In this document: piece by piece, positions 36,984 through 45,176 of the stretch
Layout of the letters: the number at the start of each line of letters is the position of its first letter
How positions within the stretch are numbered: position 1 is the first letter of the stretch
Assembly (NCBI RefSeq): GCF_021343995.1
Contig: NZ_JAJTTE010000005.1
Location: 1 to 64,000, forward strand
DNA length: 64,000 nucleotides
Source: Pseudonocardia terrae
GTDB lineage: Bacteria; Actinomycetota; Actinomycetes; Mycobacteriales; Pseudonocardiaceae
Direction: 5' to 3'
Program-made: the position numbers and the translations under genes
Notes under the pieces: generated by a model
Seen by the model: the letters and a program-made list of their open reading frames with translations, nothing else
Database searches by the model: none
Told to the model about the DNA's origin: nothing

Positions 36984-37928
36984 TCAGCCCGTGCGCGGCA
37001 CCTGTGCAGTTCGTGCAGACCCGCGGAGCTCGGTCGGCGCGCAGCCGTGGGTGCGGCGGAACGCCCGGCTGAACGAGGCCGGGTCGAGGAATCCCACCGA
37101 GGCGCCGATCTCGGTGACGGTCCGGGTGTCGGCAGGGTCGGCGAGCAGGACGGCCGCGCGCTCGAGGCGAAGTCGCCGGACGGTGGCGGCGAAGGTCTCC
37201 TCGCCGCCGGCGAACGCGGCGTGCAGGGTGCGGGGCGATATCGCGAACCGGCGGCAGACGGAGGCCACGGACAATGCGGGATCGCCCAGCCTGCCGTGGA
37301 CGTGGCGCAGGACGGCGCTCCGCAGCAGCGCGCCGGGCGGCGCCTGCGGCCCCGGGGCCGCCGCGGCCGGGACGGCCGACGCGAGGGCGTGCTCCAGCTC
37401 GGCGGCGGCGAGCGGACCGGCGTCCTCGACCTCCCAGAGGGCGCCGATCATCGCGCTCACCACACCGCCGGCGCCGCGGCCGTCCCAGCGCCCGCCGAGC
37501 CGGGACCGCAGGCCGCGGCCGTCGAGCAGATCGTGGGGGAGGCGGTAGGAGACCATCCGCCAGGGCTCGTCGAAGTCGAACCGGTAGGGCTCGGTGGTGT
37601 CGACGACCGTGAACTCACCCGGTCCGACCACCGCGTCGGCCCCGGCCTGCCGGACCCGGCACCGGCCCGCGACCTGCAGGTTCAGGAAGTAGAAGGCCCC
37701 GTCGGTGCGGGCGACCTCGGCCGGCCCGTGCAGGGTCGCCTGCGGCTGCGAGGCGATGTGCGCGCGCATCACCTGCTGCAGTGGCCGCGTTTCGACGCGG
37801 GCGGCGAAGCCCGGGCCGGCGGCGTCGGCGCGCCGCGGGGTCAGGGGCACGAAGGCGCGGCAGATGACCTCGTGCCAGTACCCGAACTGCTCGCGTTCGG
37901 GCCGGGCCGCGACGTCCCAGACGGCCAT
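36984..37928 (-). CDS. AraC-family transcriptional regulator
   Basis: Predicted 314-residue regulator. The N-terminal ~190 residues resemble the AraC-binding-like (cupin) domain of the AraC/FeaR type (FWHEV-like FGYWHEVICRAFVPL; FYFLNLQVAGRCRV; GEFTVVDTTEPYRF). The C-terminal helix-turn-helix pair spans ~205-300 (SVASVCRRFAISPRTLHAAF, then TVTEIGASVGFLDPASFSRAFRRTHGCAPTELR), ending with the AraC signature. ATG 37928. The neighbouring acyl-CoA dehydrogenase is a likely target. Ligand unknown. Confidence 0.88.
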   Translation of the reverse strand: MAVWDVAARPEREQFGYWHEVICRAFVPLTPRRADAAGPGFAARVETRPLQQVMRAHIASQPQATLHGPAEVARTDGAFYFLNLQVAGRCRVRQAGADAVVGPGEFTVVDTTEPYRFDFDEPWRMVSYRLPHDLLDGRGLRSRLGGRWDGRGAGGVVSAMIGALWEVEDAGPLAAAELEHALASAVPAAAAPGPQAPPGALLRSAVLRHVHGRLGDPALSVASVCRRFAISPRTLHAAFAGGEETFAATVRRLRLERAAVLLADPADTRTVTEIGASVGFLDPASFSRAFRRTHGCAPTELRGSARTAQVPRTG

Positions 37929-38020
37929 TCGCCGACCTCCTCGCGCCCGGCGTGGACGGTGCGGTCGCCGTCCACGCCGAATGCTCGTCCGGGACGTCGG
38001 TGCCGGTCAACCGGCCGACG

Positions 38021-38221
38021 TCAGGAGTCCTCGTGCACCGTGATCGCGGCGGCGGGGCAGACGTCGGCGGCCTCGCGGACCGCGCCGTGCAGGGCGGCGT
38101 CGGGCTCGGCCTCGAGCAGCACCACGATCCCGTCGTCCTCGCGCTGGTCGAACACGTCCGGCGCGAGCATCACGCACTGCCCGGCGCCGCAGCAGCGGTC
38201 CTCGTCGACGGTCACCTTCAT
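38021..38221 (-). CDS. [3Fe-4S]-type ferredoxin for the P450
   Basis: Predicted 66-residue ferredoxin. The Cys pattern CCGAGQC ... CP (with only three cluster Cys) is that of the [3Fe-4S] ferredoxins that deliver electrons to actinobacterial cytochromes P450. Its start overlaps the TetR stop (ATGA), so it is translated with the regulator and lies in the same operon as the P450 gene. Confidence 0.93.
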   Translation of the reverse strand: MKVTVDEDRCCGAGQCVMLAPDVFDQREDDGIVVLLEAEPDAALHGAVREAADVCPAAAITVHEDS

Positions 38222-38880
38222 GCTCGGTCTCCTCTCGTGGGGGTGGGCGCGGCCGGAGCGAGCCAGAGGCCGACGATCGCGTCGACCAGGCCGGTGGCGG
38301 TCGCGTCCCAGGTGGTCCGGGGTGTGGGGGTGCCCTCGGCGAGGGCGCGCTCCCGTTCGGCGCACACGTGCACCATCAGCAGGCGGGTCATGTCCCCGCG
38401 CTCGAGGCGGACCGCGGCGGGCAGGTCCGGCAGGCACCGGTTGAGCCCGTCGACGGTCGCGAGCAGCGCCGGCGACCCCAGCGACTCCTGCGTGACGATC
38501 TCGCGGTAGGCCGGCTCGGTCGTGAGCTGGGCGTGGAACCGCGCGAACCAGGTCGGCGGGCCGACGGCGTCGAGGTGCCCGGTCAGCGGGCGCACCAGGC
38601 AGCCGACCCACGCCCGGACCTCCGACGACCCCTCGGTGGCGGCGAGGGCCTCGGCCCGCAGTCCCTCGATCCGCGAGGTGTGCCGGCGCACCACGGCCCG
38701 GACCAGGTCTTCCTTGGCGCCGAAGTGGTACCCGACGACGGCGGTGTTGCCCTGCCCGGCCGCCTCGCCGATCTGCCGGTTCGACACCGCCAGCACGCCG
38801 CGCTCGGCGAAGAGCCGCTCGGCGGCGTCGAGGATGAGCGCCCGGGTGGCCTCGGCGCGGCTCGCGCGCGGTGACGTCAC
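38218..38880 (-). CDS. TetR-family repressor inside the P450 operon
   Basis: Predicted 220-residue repressor. The N-terminal DNA-binding domain is typical (ALILDAAERLFAERGVLAVSNRQIGEAAGQGNTAVVGYHFGAKEDLVRAVV, key residues AA, LF, GY-F). It lies between the P450 (15 bases upstream) and the ferredoxin (4-base overlap), so it probably controls its own operon via the palindrome at 40160-40175. Ligand unknown, possibly the P450 substrate or product. Confidence 0.9.
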   Translation of the reverse strand: MTSPRASRAEATRALILDAAERLFAERGVLAVSNRQIGEAAGQGNTAVVGYHFGAKEDLVRAVVRRHTSRIEGLRAEALAATEGSSEVRAWVGCLVRPLTGHLDAVGPPTWFARFHAQLTTEPAYREIVTQESLGSPALLATVDGLNRCLPDLPAAVRLERGDMTRLLMVHVCAERERALAEGTPTPRTTWDATATGLVDAIVGLWLAPAAPTPTRGDRA

Positions 38881-38895
38881 GACCGCGTCACCGGG

Positions 38896-40110
38896 TCACC
38901 AGCGCACCGGCAGCTCACGGAGCCCGCCGACGGCCAGGCCCTCGACCCGCTGCAGCTCGTCGACCGGCACGGCGAGGTCGAGCCCGGGCAGCCGGCGCAG
39001 CAGCACCTCGAGGGTGACCTGCAGCTCGGTGCGGGCGAGCGCCTGGCCGAGGCAGGAGTGCGGGCCGGAGCCGAAGCTCAGGTGCGGGTTCGGCGAGCGG
39101 GTCAGGTCCATCTCCTCGGCGCCCGCGAACGCGCCGGCGTCGCGGTTCGCGGCGCCCATGCTGCACATGACCGTGGTCCCGGCGGGCAGCGCGCCGCTCG
39201 TGAGCTCGACGTCCTCCGCGATGTAGCGGGGCATGCCGATGCCCGGGTTGGCGTCGAAGCGCAGCGCCTCCTCGACGGCGGTGCGCACCAGGGACGGGTC
39301 GGCCAGCAGCTGCTCCCAGCGGCCGCGGTCCGCGAGCAGCATCGCGACCATCTTGCTGATCATGTTCGCGGTGGTCTCGTGCCCGGCGACGAGCAGGCCC
39401 TGCCCGGTGGCGACGAGCTGGGCGTCGGTGAGCAGGGTGCCGTCCGCCATGGGCTCGGTGGTCAGCTCGCTGAGCAGGTCGTCGCCGGGCTGCTCGCGCT
39501 TGGCGCGGACGTGGACCTGCATGTAGCCCAGGAACTCGGTCTGCGCCGCGACGATCTCCTCCCGGGTGTACCGGGTGAGGTTGAGCAGCGTGTCCGACCA
39601 GTAGGAGAACTTGTCGCGGTCGGAGTCCGGCACGCCGAGCATCGTGCAGATGACCCAGACCGGCAGCGGGAAGCCGAGCGCGGCCTTGAGGTCCGCGGGC
39701 GCGCCCTGGGCGACCATGTCGTCGATCAGCGAATCGGCCATCGCCTCGATCCGGGGCCGCAGCGCGGTCATCCGCCTGGCCGTGAACCAGCGCATGACCA
39801 GCCGCCGCCACTGCTGGTGCGCCGGGCCGCTCTGCGGCAGCACGCTCGCCATGTCGCTGTCGAACACGCCTCCGGAGTCGGAGATCCGGGCGCCCTGTCC
39901 GCCGCCGACACGGGGGAAGCGCGGATCGGAGAGGACCTGCTTGACGTCGTCGTAGCGGGTGAGCAGCTGGGCGTGGTCGCCGCTGGGCAGGGTCACCCTG
40001 GCGACGGGACAGCGGTCGCGCAGCTCGGCCCACTCCTTCGGCGGGTCGAGCGGGTCCGGGGCGGGCAGCGGGTAGTGCAGCTCGCCGGTGCCGGGGTCGG
40101 AGAGGGTCAC
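38896..40110 (-). CDS. Cytochrome P450
   Basis: Predicted 404-residue soluble bacterial class I P450. I-helix oxygen-binding motif AGHETTAN, the K-helix ExxR (EEALR), and the haem loop FGSGPHSCLGQ with the thiolate Cys near residue 353. Class I bacterial P450s need a ferredoxin and a reductase; the ferredoxin is in the operon but I see no reductase here. GTG 40110 is chosen (AAGGACCG upstream, normal family N-terminus). Substrate unknown. Confidence 0.94.
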   Translation of the reverse strand: MTLSDPGTGELHYPLPAPDPLDPPKEWAELRDRCPVARVTLPSGDHAQLLTRYDDVKQVLSDPRFPRVGGGQGARISDSGGVFDSDMASVLPQSGPAHQQWRRLVMRWFTARRMTALRPRIEAMADSLIDDMVAQGAPADLKAALGFPLPVWVICTMLGVPDSDRDKFSYWSDTLLNLTRYTREEIVAAQTEFLGYMQVHVRAKREQPGDDLLSELTTEPMADGTLLTDAQLVATGQGLLVAGHETTANMISKMVAMLLADRGRWEQLLADPSLVRTAVEEALRFDANPGIGMPRYIAEDVELTSGALPAGTTVMCSMGAANRDAGAFAGAEEMDLTRSPNPHLSFGSGPHSCLGQALARTELQVTLEVLLRRLPGLDLAVPVDELQRVEGLAVGGLRELPVRW

Positions 40111-40159
40111 GGAGCGGTCCTTCCGGTGGTGGGCGGTCGGGCTCGGTCGCCCCACTCTA

Positions 40160-40175
40160 AATCAACCGCTTGATT
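40160..40175 (-). promoter_or_regulatory. TetR operator of the P450 operon
   Basis: AATCAA-CCGC-TTGATT is a perfect 6-bp inverted repeat with a 4-base centre, 50 bases upstream of the P450 start and unusually AT-rich for this DNA. Its form suits a TetR dimer. Confidence 0.65.
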
Positions 40176-40205
40176 GAGTCACCGGGTGGAAGGTCACGCC
40201 CCGAC

Positions 40206-40233
40206 GGGGAACCCGGCGCGCGCCGGGGTCCCC
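40206..40233 (-). terminator. Terminator after the class II aldolase gene
   Basis: GGGGAACCCGGCGC (40206-40219) and GCGCCGGGGTCCCC (40220-40233) form a 14-bp stem with one mismatch and virtually no loop. It starts 17 bases after the aldolase stop. No T-tract. Confidence 0.55.
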
Positions 40234-40249
40234 CGCCGTGGTGGGGACG

Positions 40250-41101
40250 TCAGTCGAACAGGTCGGGGTCGGTCCGGACGATCTCGTCCCAGAGCGGCTG
40301 GAAGGCGAACCACCCGGCGTAGTGCCCGCCGGTCTGCTCGCGGGTGAAGCGCGCGTTCGCCGGGTCGACCAACGTCGGCGTCCCGGCGGCCTCGGCCAGC
40401 AGCTGGGCCTGGCAGTTGCGCTCGGTGCTCACGAACCACCACGCCGCCTCGGCGACGGTGTGCCCGACGGTGAAGATCCCGTGGTTGCGGTGGAAGCACA
40501 TGGCGTTGTCGCCGAGGCCCTTCGCGAGCAGCCGGCCCGCCTCCTCGTCCACGACGACGGCGCCGGCCCCCTCGGTGACCACCGTGTGGTTCTCGTAGAG
40601 CGCGCAGGCGTCCTGGGTGATCGGGTCGAGCGGCCGGCCGAGCGAGGACCAGGCCTTGCCGTACACGGAGTGCGCGTGGCAGGCCGCGACGACGTCCGGG
40701 CGGGCCCGGTGGACGGCCGAGTGGATCACGAACCCGGCCCGGTTCACCGGCTTGTTCCCGTACCGCACGGCCCCGGTGTGGTCGACCAGGATCAGGTCGG
40801 AGACGCGGATGTGCCGGAAGGACATGCCGAAGGGATTCACCCAGAACATGTCCTCGTGCTCCGGGTCGCGCACGGTGATGTGGCCGGCGACGCCCTCCCC
40901 GAACCCGAACCGGCCGAAGATCCGGAACGCGCCGGCGAGCTGCTGCTTGCGGTGCAGCCGCTCCTCCTCGACGGTCGCGAACTCGGGCGGCCGCGGCAGG
41001 GCGATGCCCTTCTGGGTGGGCTCGAAGGAGGGCATCCCTCCGGCGGCGGGGTCGGAGTCGGAGGGGGAGGTGGGGGCGGACGTCGTCGTCGGTGCAGCCA
41101 T
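40250..41101 (-). CDS. Class II aldolase/adducin family protein
   Basis: Predicted 283-residue protein of the class II aldolase/adducin (FucA/AraD) superfamily, which uses a divalent metal to split or isomerise sugar-phosphate-like or hydroxy-acid compounds. Seen: FGRFGFGEGVAGHITVRDP, the metal His in ACHAHSVYGKAWS, and HRNHGIFTVGHTVAEA. A Ser/Asp/Pro-rich N-terminal tail of ~25 residues precedes the domain. Substrate unknown. Divergent from the FAD oxidoreductase, with 68 bases between the starts. Confidence 0.87.
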   Translation of the reverse strand: MAAPTTTSAPTSPSDSDPAAGGMPSFEPTQKGIALPRPPEFATVEEERLHRKQQLAGAFRIFGRFGFGEGVAGHITVRDPEHEDMFWVNPFGMSFRHIRVSDLILVDHTGAVRYGNKPVNRAGFVIHSAVHRARPDVVAACHAHSVYGKAWSSLGRPLDPITQDACALYENHTVVTEGAGAVVVDEEAGRLLAKGLGDNAMCFHRNHGIFTVGHTVAEAAWWFVSTERNCQAQLLAEAAGTPTLVDPANARFTREQTGGHYAGWFAFQPLWDEIVRTDPDLFD

Positions 41102-41169
41102 GCTCCGACGGTGCGCCACGCGGCCCCGGCCCGTCAACGGGGTCCGGGGCGGTCGTTAGGGTCGCGGCC

Positions 41170-42585
41170 GTGAGCAGCGCGGTCGTGGTCGGCAGCGGTC
41201 CCAACGGCCTCACCGCGGCGGCGCTGCTGGCGCGCGCGGGCGTCGAGGTCACCGTCATCGAGGCGGCACCGGAGATCGGCGGCGGCACCCGCACGAGCGA
41301 GGCGATCGTGCCCGGGCTGCGGCACGACCACTGCTCGGCGGTGCACCCGATGGCCGTCGGCTCGCCCGCCCTGCAGGACCTGCGGCTCGAGGAGCACGGC
41401 CTGCAGTGGCGGTGGCCGGAGATCGACTGCGTGCACCCGCTCGACGACGGCACGGCCGGGGTGCTGCTCCGCTCGGTCGAGGAGACCGCGCGGGGCCTGG
41501 GGCGCGACGGTCGGCGCTGGTCCGCGCTGCTCGGCCTGCCGGTCGCCCGCTACGACTCCCTGGCCGAGGACGTCCTCGGGCCGCTGCTGCGGGTCCCGTC
41601 GCACCCGCTCGACCTCGCCCGGTTCGGCGTGCCCACGCTGCTGCCCGCGACCGTCCTGGCCCGTGCCTTCGCCACCCCACAGGCCCGGGCGCTGTTCGCC
41701 GGCGTCGCCGCGCACGCCTTCCACCCGCTGGAGCGGCCTCTGACCTCGGCGATCGGGCTGGGGATCCTCACCGCGGGGCACCGGCACGGCTGGGCCGTCG
41801 CGGCCGGCGGCTCGCGCGCGATCTCCGACGCGCTCGCCGCGGTGCTGACCGAGCACGGCGGACGGATCGAGACGGGGGTCCGGGTGACCGCCGCCCGGCA
41901 GCTGCCCGCGGCCGACGTCGTGCTGTTCGACCTGGCTCCGGTTGCCGTCGCGGACATCCTGGGCGACCGGCTACCCGGCCGGGTCGCCCGGGCGTACCGG
42001 CGGTACCGGCACGGACCGGGGGCGTTCAAGGTCGACTTCGCGGTGCAGGGCGGGGTGCCCTGGCGGAACCCGGAGGCCGCGCGTGCCGGGACGGTGCACC
42101 TGGGCGGGACGCTGGAGGAGGTCGCGGCCGGGGAGCGGGCGATCCACGCCGGTCGGCTGCCGGAGCGGCCGTTCGTGCTGGTCGGGCAGCAGTACCTGGC
42201 CGACCCGGGCCGGTCTGTGGGGGAGGTGCACCCGGTCTGGGCCTACGCGCACGTCCCGCACGCGTTCGCGGGCGACGCCACGGAGGCGATCGTCGCGCAG
42301 GTCGAGCGGTTCGCGCCGGGCTTCCGCGACCGGATCGTGGGGACGGCGGTGCGGACCACCACGGAGCTGGCCCGGTCCAACCCGAACTTCGTGGGCGGCG
42401 ACATCGTCGGCGGGTCGACGCGGGCGGTTCGGCTGCTGGTCGGGCCGCGCCCGACGGCCACCCCGTACGACGTCGGTGTGCCGGGCATGTACCTCTGCTC
42501 GGCCGCGACCCCGCCCGGCGCGGGGGCGCACGGGATGTGCGGGGCGCATGCCGCCGAGCGGGCGCTGCGGTACCTGCGCCGCTGA
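41170..42585 (+). CDS. Phytoene-desaturase-like FAD oxidoreductase
   Basis: Predicted 471-residue NAD(P)/FAD-dependent oxidoreductase of the phytoene dehydrogenase / amine oxidase superfamily. The N-terminal dinucleotide motif is VVVGSGPNGLTAAALLARAGVEVTVIE and the C-terminal FAD motif GVPGMYLCSAATPPGAGAHGMCG. No carotenoid genes are nearby, so the substrate is open; these 'pyridine nucleotide-disulphide oxidoreductase domain 2' relatives are common in actinobacteria. GTG 41170 follows a TAGGGT hexamer (41157-41162) by 7 bases, suggesting a leaderless mRNA. Confidence 0.86.
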   Translation: MSSAVVVGSGPNGLTAAALLARAGVEVTVIEAAPEIGGGTRTSEAIVPGLRHDHCSAVHPMAVGSPALQDLRLEEHGLQWRWPEIDCVHPLDDGTAGVLLRSVEETARGLGRDGRRWSALLGLPVARYDSLAEDVLGPLLRVPSHPLDLARFGVPTLLPATVLARAFATPQARALFAGVAAHAFHPLERPLTSAIGLGILTAGHRHGWAVAAGGSRAISDALAAVLTEHGGRIETGVRVTAARQLPAADVVLFDLAPVAVADILGDRLPGRVARAYRRYRHGPGAFKVDFAVQGGVPWRNPEAARAGTVHLGGTLEEVAAGERAIHAGRLPERPFVLVGQQYLADPGRSVGEVHPVWAYAHVPHAFAGDATEAIVAQVERFAPGFRDRIVGTAVRTTTELARSNPNFVGGDIVGGSTRAVRLLVGPRPTATPYDVGVPGMYLCSAATPPGAGAHGMCGAHAAERALRYLRR

Positions 42586-42610
42586 GCTGAGCGCCGGACG
42601 GGACGCCACG

Positions 42611-42649
42611 GCGTCGACCGGGCTGCGTCGACCGGGCTGCGTCGAGCCT
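42611..42649. repeat. 14-bp tandem repeat, about 2.5 copies
   Basis: GCGTCGACCGGGCT at 42611-42624 and 42625-42638, then a partial third (GCGTCGA). It lies in the 208-base spacer after the FAD oxidoreductase gene. Confidence 0.8.
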
Positions 42650-42674
42650 GTCCGGACGGGATGGACCGGACAGG
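42647..42674 (+). terminator. Hairpin after the FAD oxidoreductase gene
   Basis: CCTGTCCGG (42647-42655) and CCGGACAGG (42666-42674) form a perfect 9-bp stem with a 10-base loop. No T-tract. Confidence 0.5.
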
Positions 42675-42793
42675 GTCGACGGAACGACGTCGACCGCACC
42701 AGAAGGGCGGATCGGCGCGGATCGCCCACCGCCGATCGCAGCCCGGCCGCGACCCGGCCCGATCGGGTGAAGTGCCGCACTACGGTCGGCCGG

Positions 42794-43117
42794 ATGAACC
42801 GAGCGCTGGCGTCCCGGCTGCTGGTGGGGGTGCTGGCCCTGGAGATCGTGGTCCCGGCCGTGTCGCTGGCGACCACGTCGACGCCGCGGCACTACGCCTG
42901 GAGCATGTTCGTCGAGTCGTCGACCGACTACCGCTACGTCGGCCTGACCGGCGACGAGGCGCAGGTCCCGCTCGACCCGGCCGAGGTCGGGCGGCCGTGG
43001 TCGGCGATCCACTACGGACCGCAGACGCCGCAGCGGCTGTGCGCCCTGCACCCGGAGCTGACCTCGGTGACCCGGTTCTACGACGCCGACCTCGAGAGCG
43101 TGCAGCCGTGCGGATGA
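42794..43117 (+). CDS. Small single-pass membrane/secreted protein paired with an HTTM protein
   Basis: Predicted 107-residue protein. Residues ~8-27 form one hydrophobic segment (LLVGVLALEIVVPAVSLA), possibly a signal anchor, followed by a polar domain with Tyr/Trp residues (RHYAWSMFVESSTDYRYVG) and two Cys. I recognise no family. Its TGA overlaps the next ATG (ATGA), so it is translationally coupled to the HTTM protein and is probably its partner. Confidence 0.75.
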   Translation: MNRALASRLLVGVLALEIVVPAVSLATTSTPRHYAWSMFVESSTDYRYVGLTGDEAQVPLDPAEVGRPWSAIHYGPQTPQRLCALHPELTSVTRFYDADLESVQPCG

Positions 43118-44004
43118 TCCCCGAGACCGTGCCGGGCCGCCCGCTCGCCGCCTACCGGATCGTGCTGGGGCTGGTCGCGGTGGTGCGCGCGCTGGCCCTC
43201 ACCGCCAACCCCTACCTGGGCAACCGCCCGCACCCGCTCTACCCGTTCCTGCCCGCGCTGCCGACGCCGGTCTGGACGGTCGTCGGGCTGGTGATGCTGG
43301 CCGCCGCCGTGCTCGTCGTGCTGGGCGACCGTGCCCGGCCGGCTGCCGCGACCGTCGGGATCTGTGTGTTCGTCCTGATGTGGGGCGCGGGCTACTACGG
43401 CAACGGCGCGTACCTGCTGGCCACGATGTCGATCCTGATCTCCTTCACGCGGTGCGACGCCGGCCTCGCCCTGCGTCCGCGCCGATACGCGGACGGCGTG
43501 TGGGCGCCGCCCGTGTACCTGATGCGCGCCCAGGTCACGATCGTCTACGTCTACGCCGCCCTCGGGAAGCTCAGCCTCGACTTCCTCTCCGGCAACGGGC
43601 TCGCGTCGTGGGGGATCCACTCGGCCCTCGCGCCGCGGTTCCTGCTGGTCCTGCCCGTCCTCGTGCCGATGGCGGTGGGCGCGGTCGCGACCGAGCTGTT
43701 CGTCGCCGTGGCGCTGTGGTTCCGGCGGACGCGTCCGGTCGCGATCGCGCTCGGGCTCCTGCTGCACCTGTGCATGATCGGCTGGATCAGCGACAGCCTG
43801 ATCGCCGTCGTGGAGCTGACCTGCTTCGCCGCCACCACGACCGGGGGCTATCTGCTCTTCGTCGACCGGCTGCCCCGGGTCGTGGAGCGCCGGCTGCCGG
43901 AGACCGCGCCCGCGGGCGACCCGCGGCCGGTCAGGCGTCCTCGAGATACCGCTTGGCCAGCCCGCCGAGGGTCTCCTCGAACTCCGCCACCGTCCGCCGG
44001 ATGA
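43114..44004 (+). CDS. HTTM-domain multipass membrane protein (vitamin-K carboxylase-like)
   Basis: Predicted 296-residue membrane protein with about seven hydrophobic segments (for example VVGLVMLAAAVLVVLG, VGICVFVLMWGAG). LMRAQVTIVYVYAALGKL and GWISDSLIA fit the HTTM / vitamin-K-dependent gamma-carboxylase-like family. No function is established for bacterial HTTM proteins. The domain ends near LFVDRLPRVVERRLP; the last ~30 residues lie antisense to the convergent nitronate monooxygenase and look like read-through. Coupled to the preceding small protein (ATGA). Confidence 0.78.
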   Translation: MIPETVPGRPLAAYRIVLGLVAVVRALALTANPYLGNRPHPLYPFLPALPTPVWTVVGLVMLAAAVLVVLGDRARPAAATVGICVFVLMWGAGYYGNGAYLLATMSILISFTRCDAGLALRPRRYADGVWAPPVYLMRAQVTIVYVYAALGKLSLDFLSGNGLASWGIHSALAPRFLLVLPVLVPMAVGAVATELFVAVALWFRRTRPVAIALGLLLHLCMIGWISDSLIAVVELTCFAATTTGGYLLFVDRLPRVVERRLPETAPAGDPRPVRRPRDTAWPARRGSPRTPPPSAG

Positions 44005-44872
44005 TCTCCGCGACGGGCTCGACCCGGCCGATCCGGCCCGCGACCTGGCCCAGCTGGGCGAGGCTCGCGGTGAGGTCGCCGTCGCGGTAGAGCCCGTGGA
44101 TGTTGCCGAGCAGGGCCATCGGGTCGCCCTCGGTCGTGATCTCGAACGGCGCGGTGGTCGCGGTGCGCAGCACGCGGACCTGCTTGCCGTTGTGCTTGTT
44201 GATCAGCATGGTGTCGGTCTCGGCGGCCGCCACCACGGCGTCCTTCATGTTCTGGTGCACCGGGGACTCCTCGGTGGCAACCATCCGCGTGCCCATCTGC
44301 ACGCCCTCGGCGCCGAGGGCGAACGCGGCGGCCATCGACCGGCCGTCGGCGATCCCGCCCGCGGCCACGATCGGCACCCCGACCTGCGCCGCGACCAGCG
44401 GGAGCAGCACCATCGACGACACCTCGCGCGGCGCCTTGAACCCGGCGCCCTCACTGCCCTCGACGACCAGTCCGTCGACGCCGGCTTCGATCGCCTTCTG
44501 CGCGCCGCGCAACGACGGGACGACGTGGAAGACGGTCAGGCCCGCCTCCTTCAGCCGCGGGGTGTGGGCGGTGGGGGAGCCCGCGGAGGTCGTGACGAAC
44601 CCGATGCCCTCCTCGACGATCATGTCGACGATCGCCGGGTCCTTCACGAACGCCAGCGGCAGGTTCACGCCGAAGGGCTTGTCGGTGAGCTCGCGGGTGC
44701 GGCGGATGTCCGCGCGCACCTCCTCGATCCCGAGCGAGCCGGGGACCAGGCCCATCGCGCCGGCCTCGGACACCGCGGCGACGAGCCGTGGTTTGGCGAT
44801 GTAGCCCATCGGGGCCTGCAGGATCGGGACGTCGACGCCCAGCAGCTGGGTCACGCGGTTGGCGAAGGTCAC
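43931..44872 (-). CDS. Nitronate monooxygenase (2-nitropropane dioxygenase family)
   Basis: Predicted 313-residue FMN enzyme. The TIM-barrel signature is present: ILQAPMG at the N-terminus, GSEGAGF (flavin/phosphate loop), AAGGIADGRS and GAEGVQMGTR. Family members oxidise alkyl nitronates; some actinobacterial members have other roles, such as in lipid metabolism. The GTG 44872 follows a TAGCCT hexamer (44877-44882) by 4 bases, so the mRNA may be leaderless. A palindromic GAACGTTC lies about 15 bases further upstream. Overlaps the tail of the HTTM gene by 74 bases. Confidence 0.9.
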   Translation of the reverse strand: MTFANRVTQLLGVDVPILQAPMGYIAKPRLVAAVSEAGAMGLVPGSLGIEEVRADIRRTRELTDKPFGVNLPLAFVKDPAIVDMIVEEGIGFVTTSAGSPTAHTPRLKEAGLTVFHVVPSLRGAQKAIEAGVDGLVVEGSEGAGFKAPREVSSMVLLPLVAAQVGVPIVAAGGIADGRSMAAAFALGAEGVQMGTRMVATEESPVHQNMKDAVVAAAETDTMLINKHNGKQVRVLRTATTAPFEITTEGDPMALLGNIHGLYRDGDLTASLAQLGQVAGRIGRVEPVAEIIRRTVAEFEETLGGLAKRYLEDA

Positions 44873-44946
44873 GTTCGTAGGCTAAACGAACGTTCACTCA
44901 GTTGGGAAGGTCCGCGACGAAACATCCGGGTGCGAGGATCGCCGGC

Positions 44947-45171
44947 ATGGCAGTCACGCCGATCCAGGACGTCCCGATAGCGACCGAGCCGATCCGGCTC
45001 GGGCAGTTCCTCAAGCTCTCCGGTCTCGCCGAGGACGGTGTCCACGCCCGGGAGCTCGTCGAGGCCGGCGAGGTCATGGTCGACGGCCGCACGGAGACCC
45101 GCCGCGGCGCCCAGCTGCGCCGGGGGCAGGTCGTGGCCGTGCACGGCCGGCGGGCCCGGCCGGTGGAGTAG
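44947..45171 (+). CDS. S4-domain RNA-binding protein
   Basis: Predicted 74-residue protein consisting of essentially one S4 RNA-binding domain (IRLGQFLKLSGLAEDGVHARELVEAGEVMVDGR, then RRGAQLRRGQVVAV), of the YbcJ type. Such proteins bind structured RNA and probably act on ribosomal or tRNA substrates; the target is unknown. Divergent from the nitronate monooxygenase and convergent with the acyltransferase, 5 bases apart. Confidence 0.85.
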   Translation: MAVTPIQDVPIATEPIRLGQFLKLSGLAEDGVHARELVEAGEVMVDGRTETRRGAQLRRGQVVAVHGRRARPVE

Positions 45172-45176
45172 GGGCG

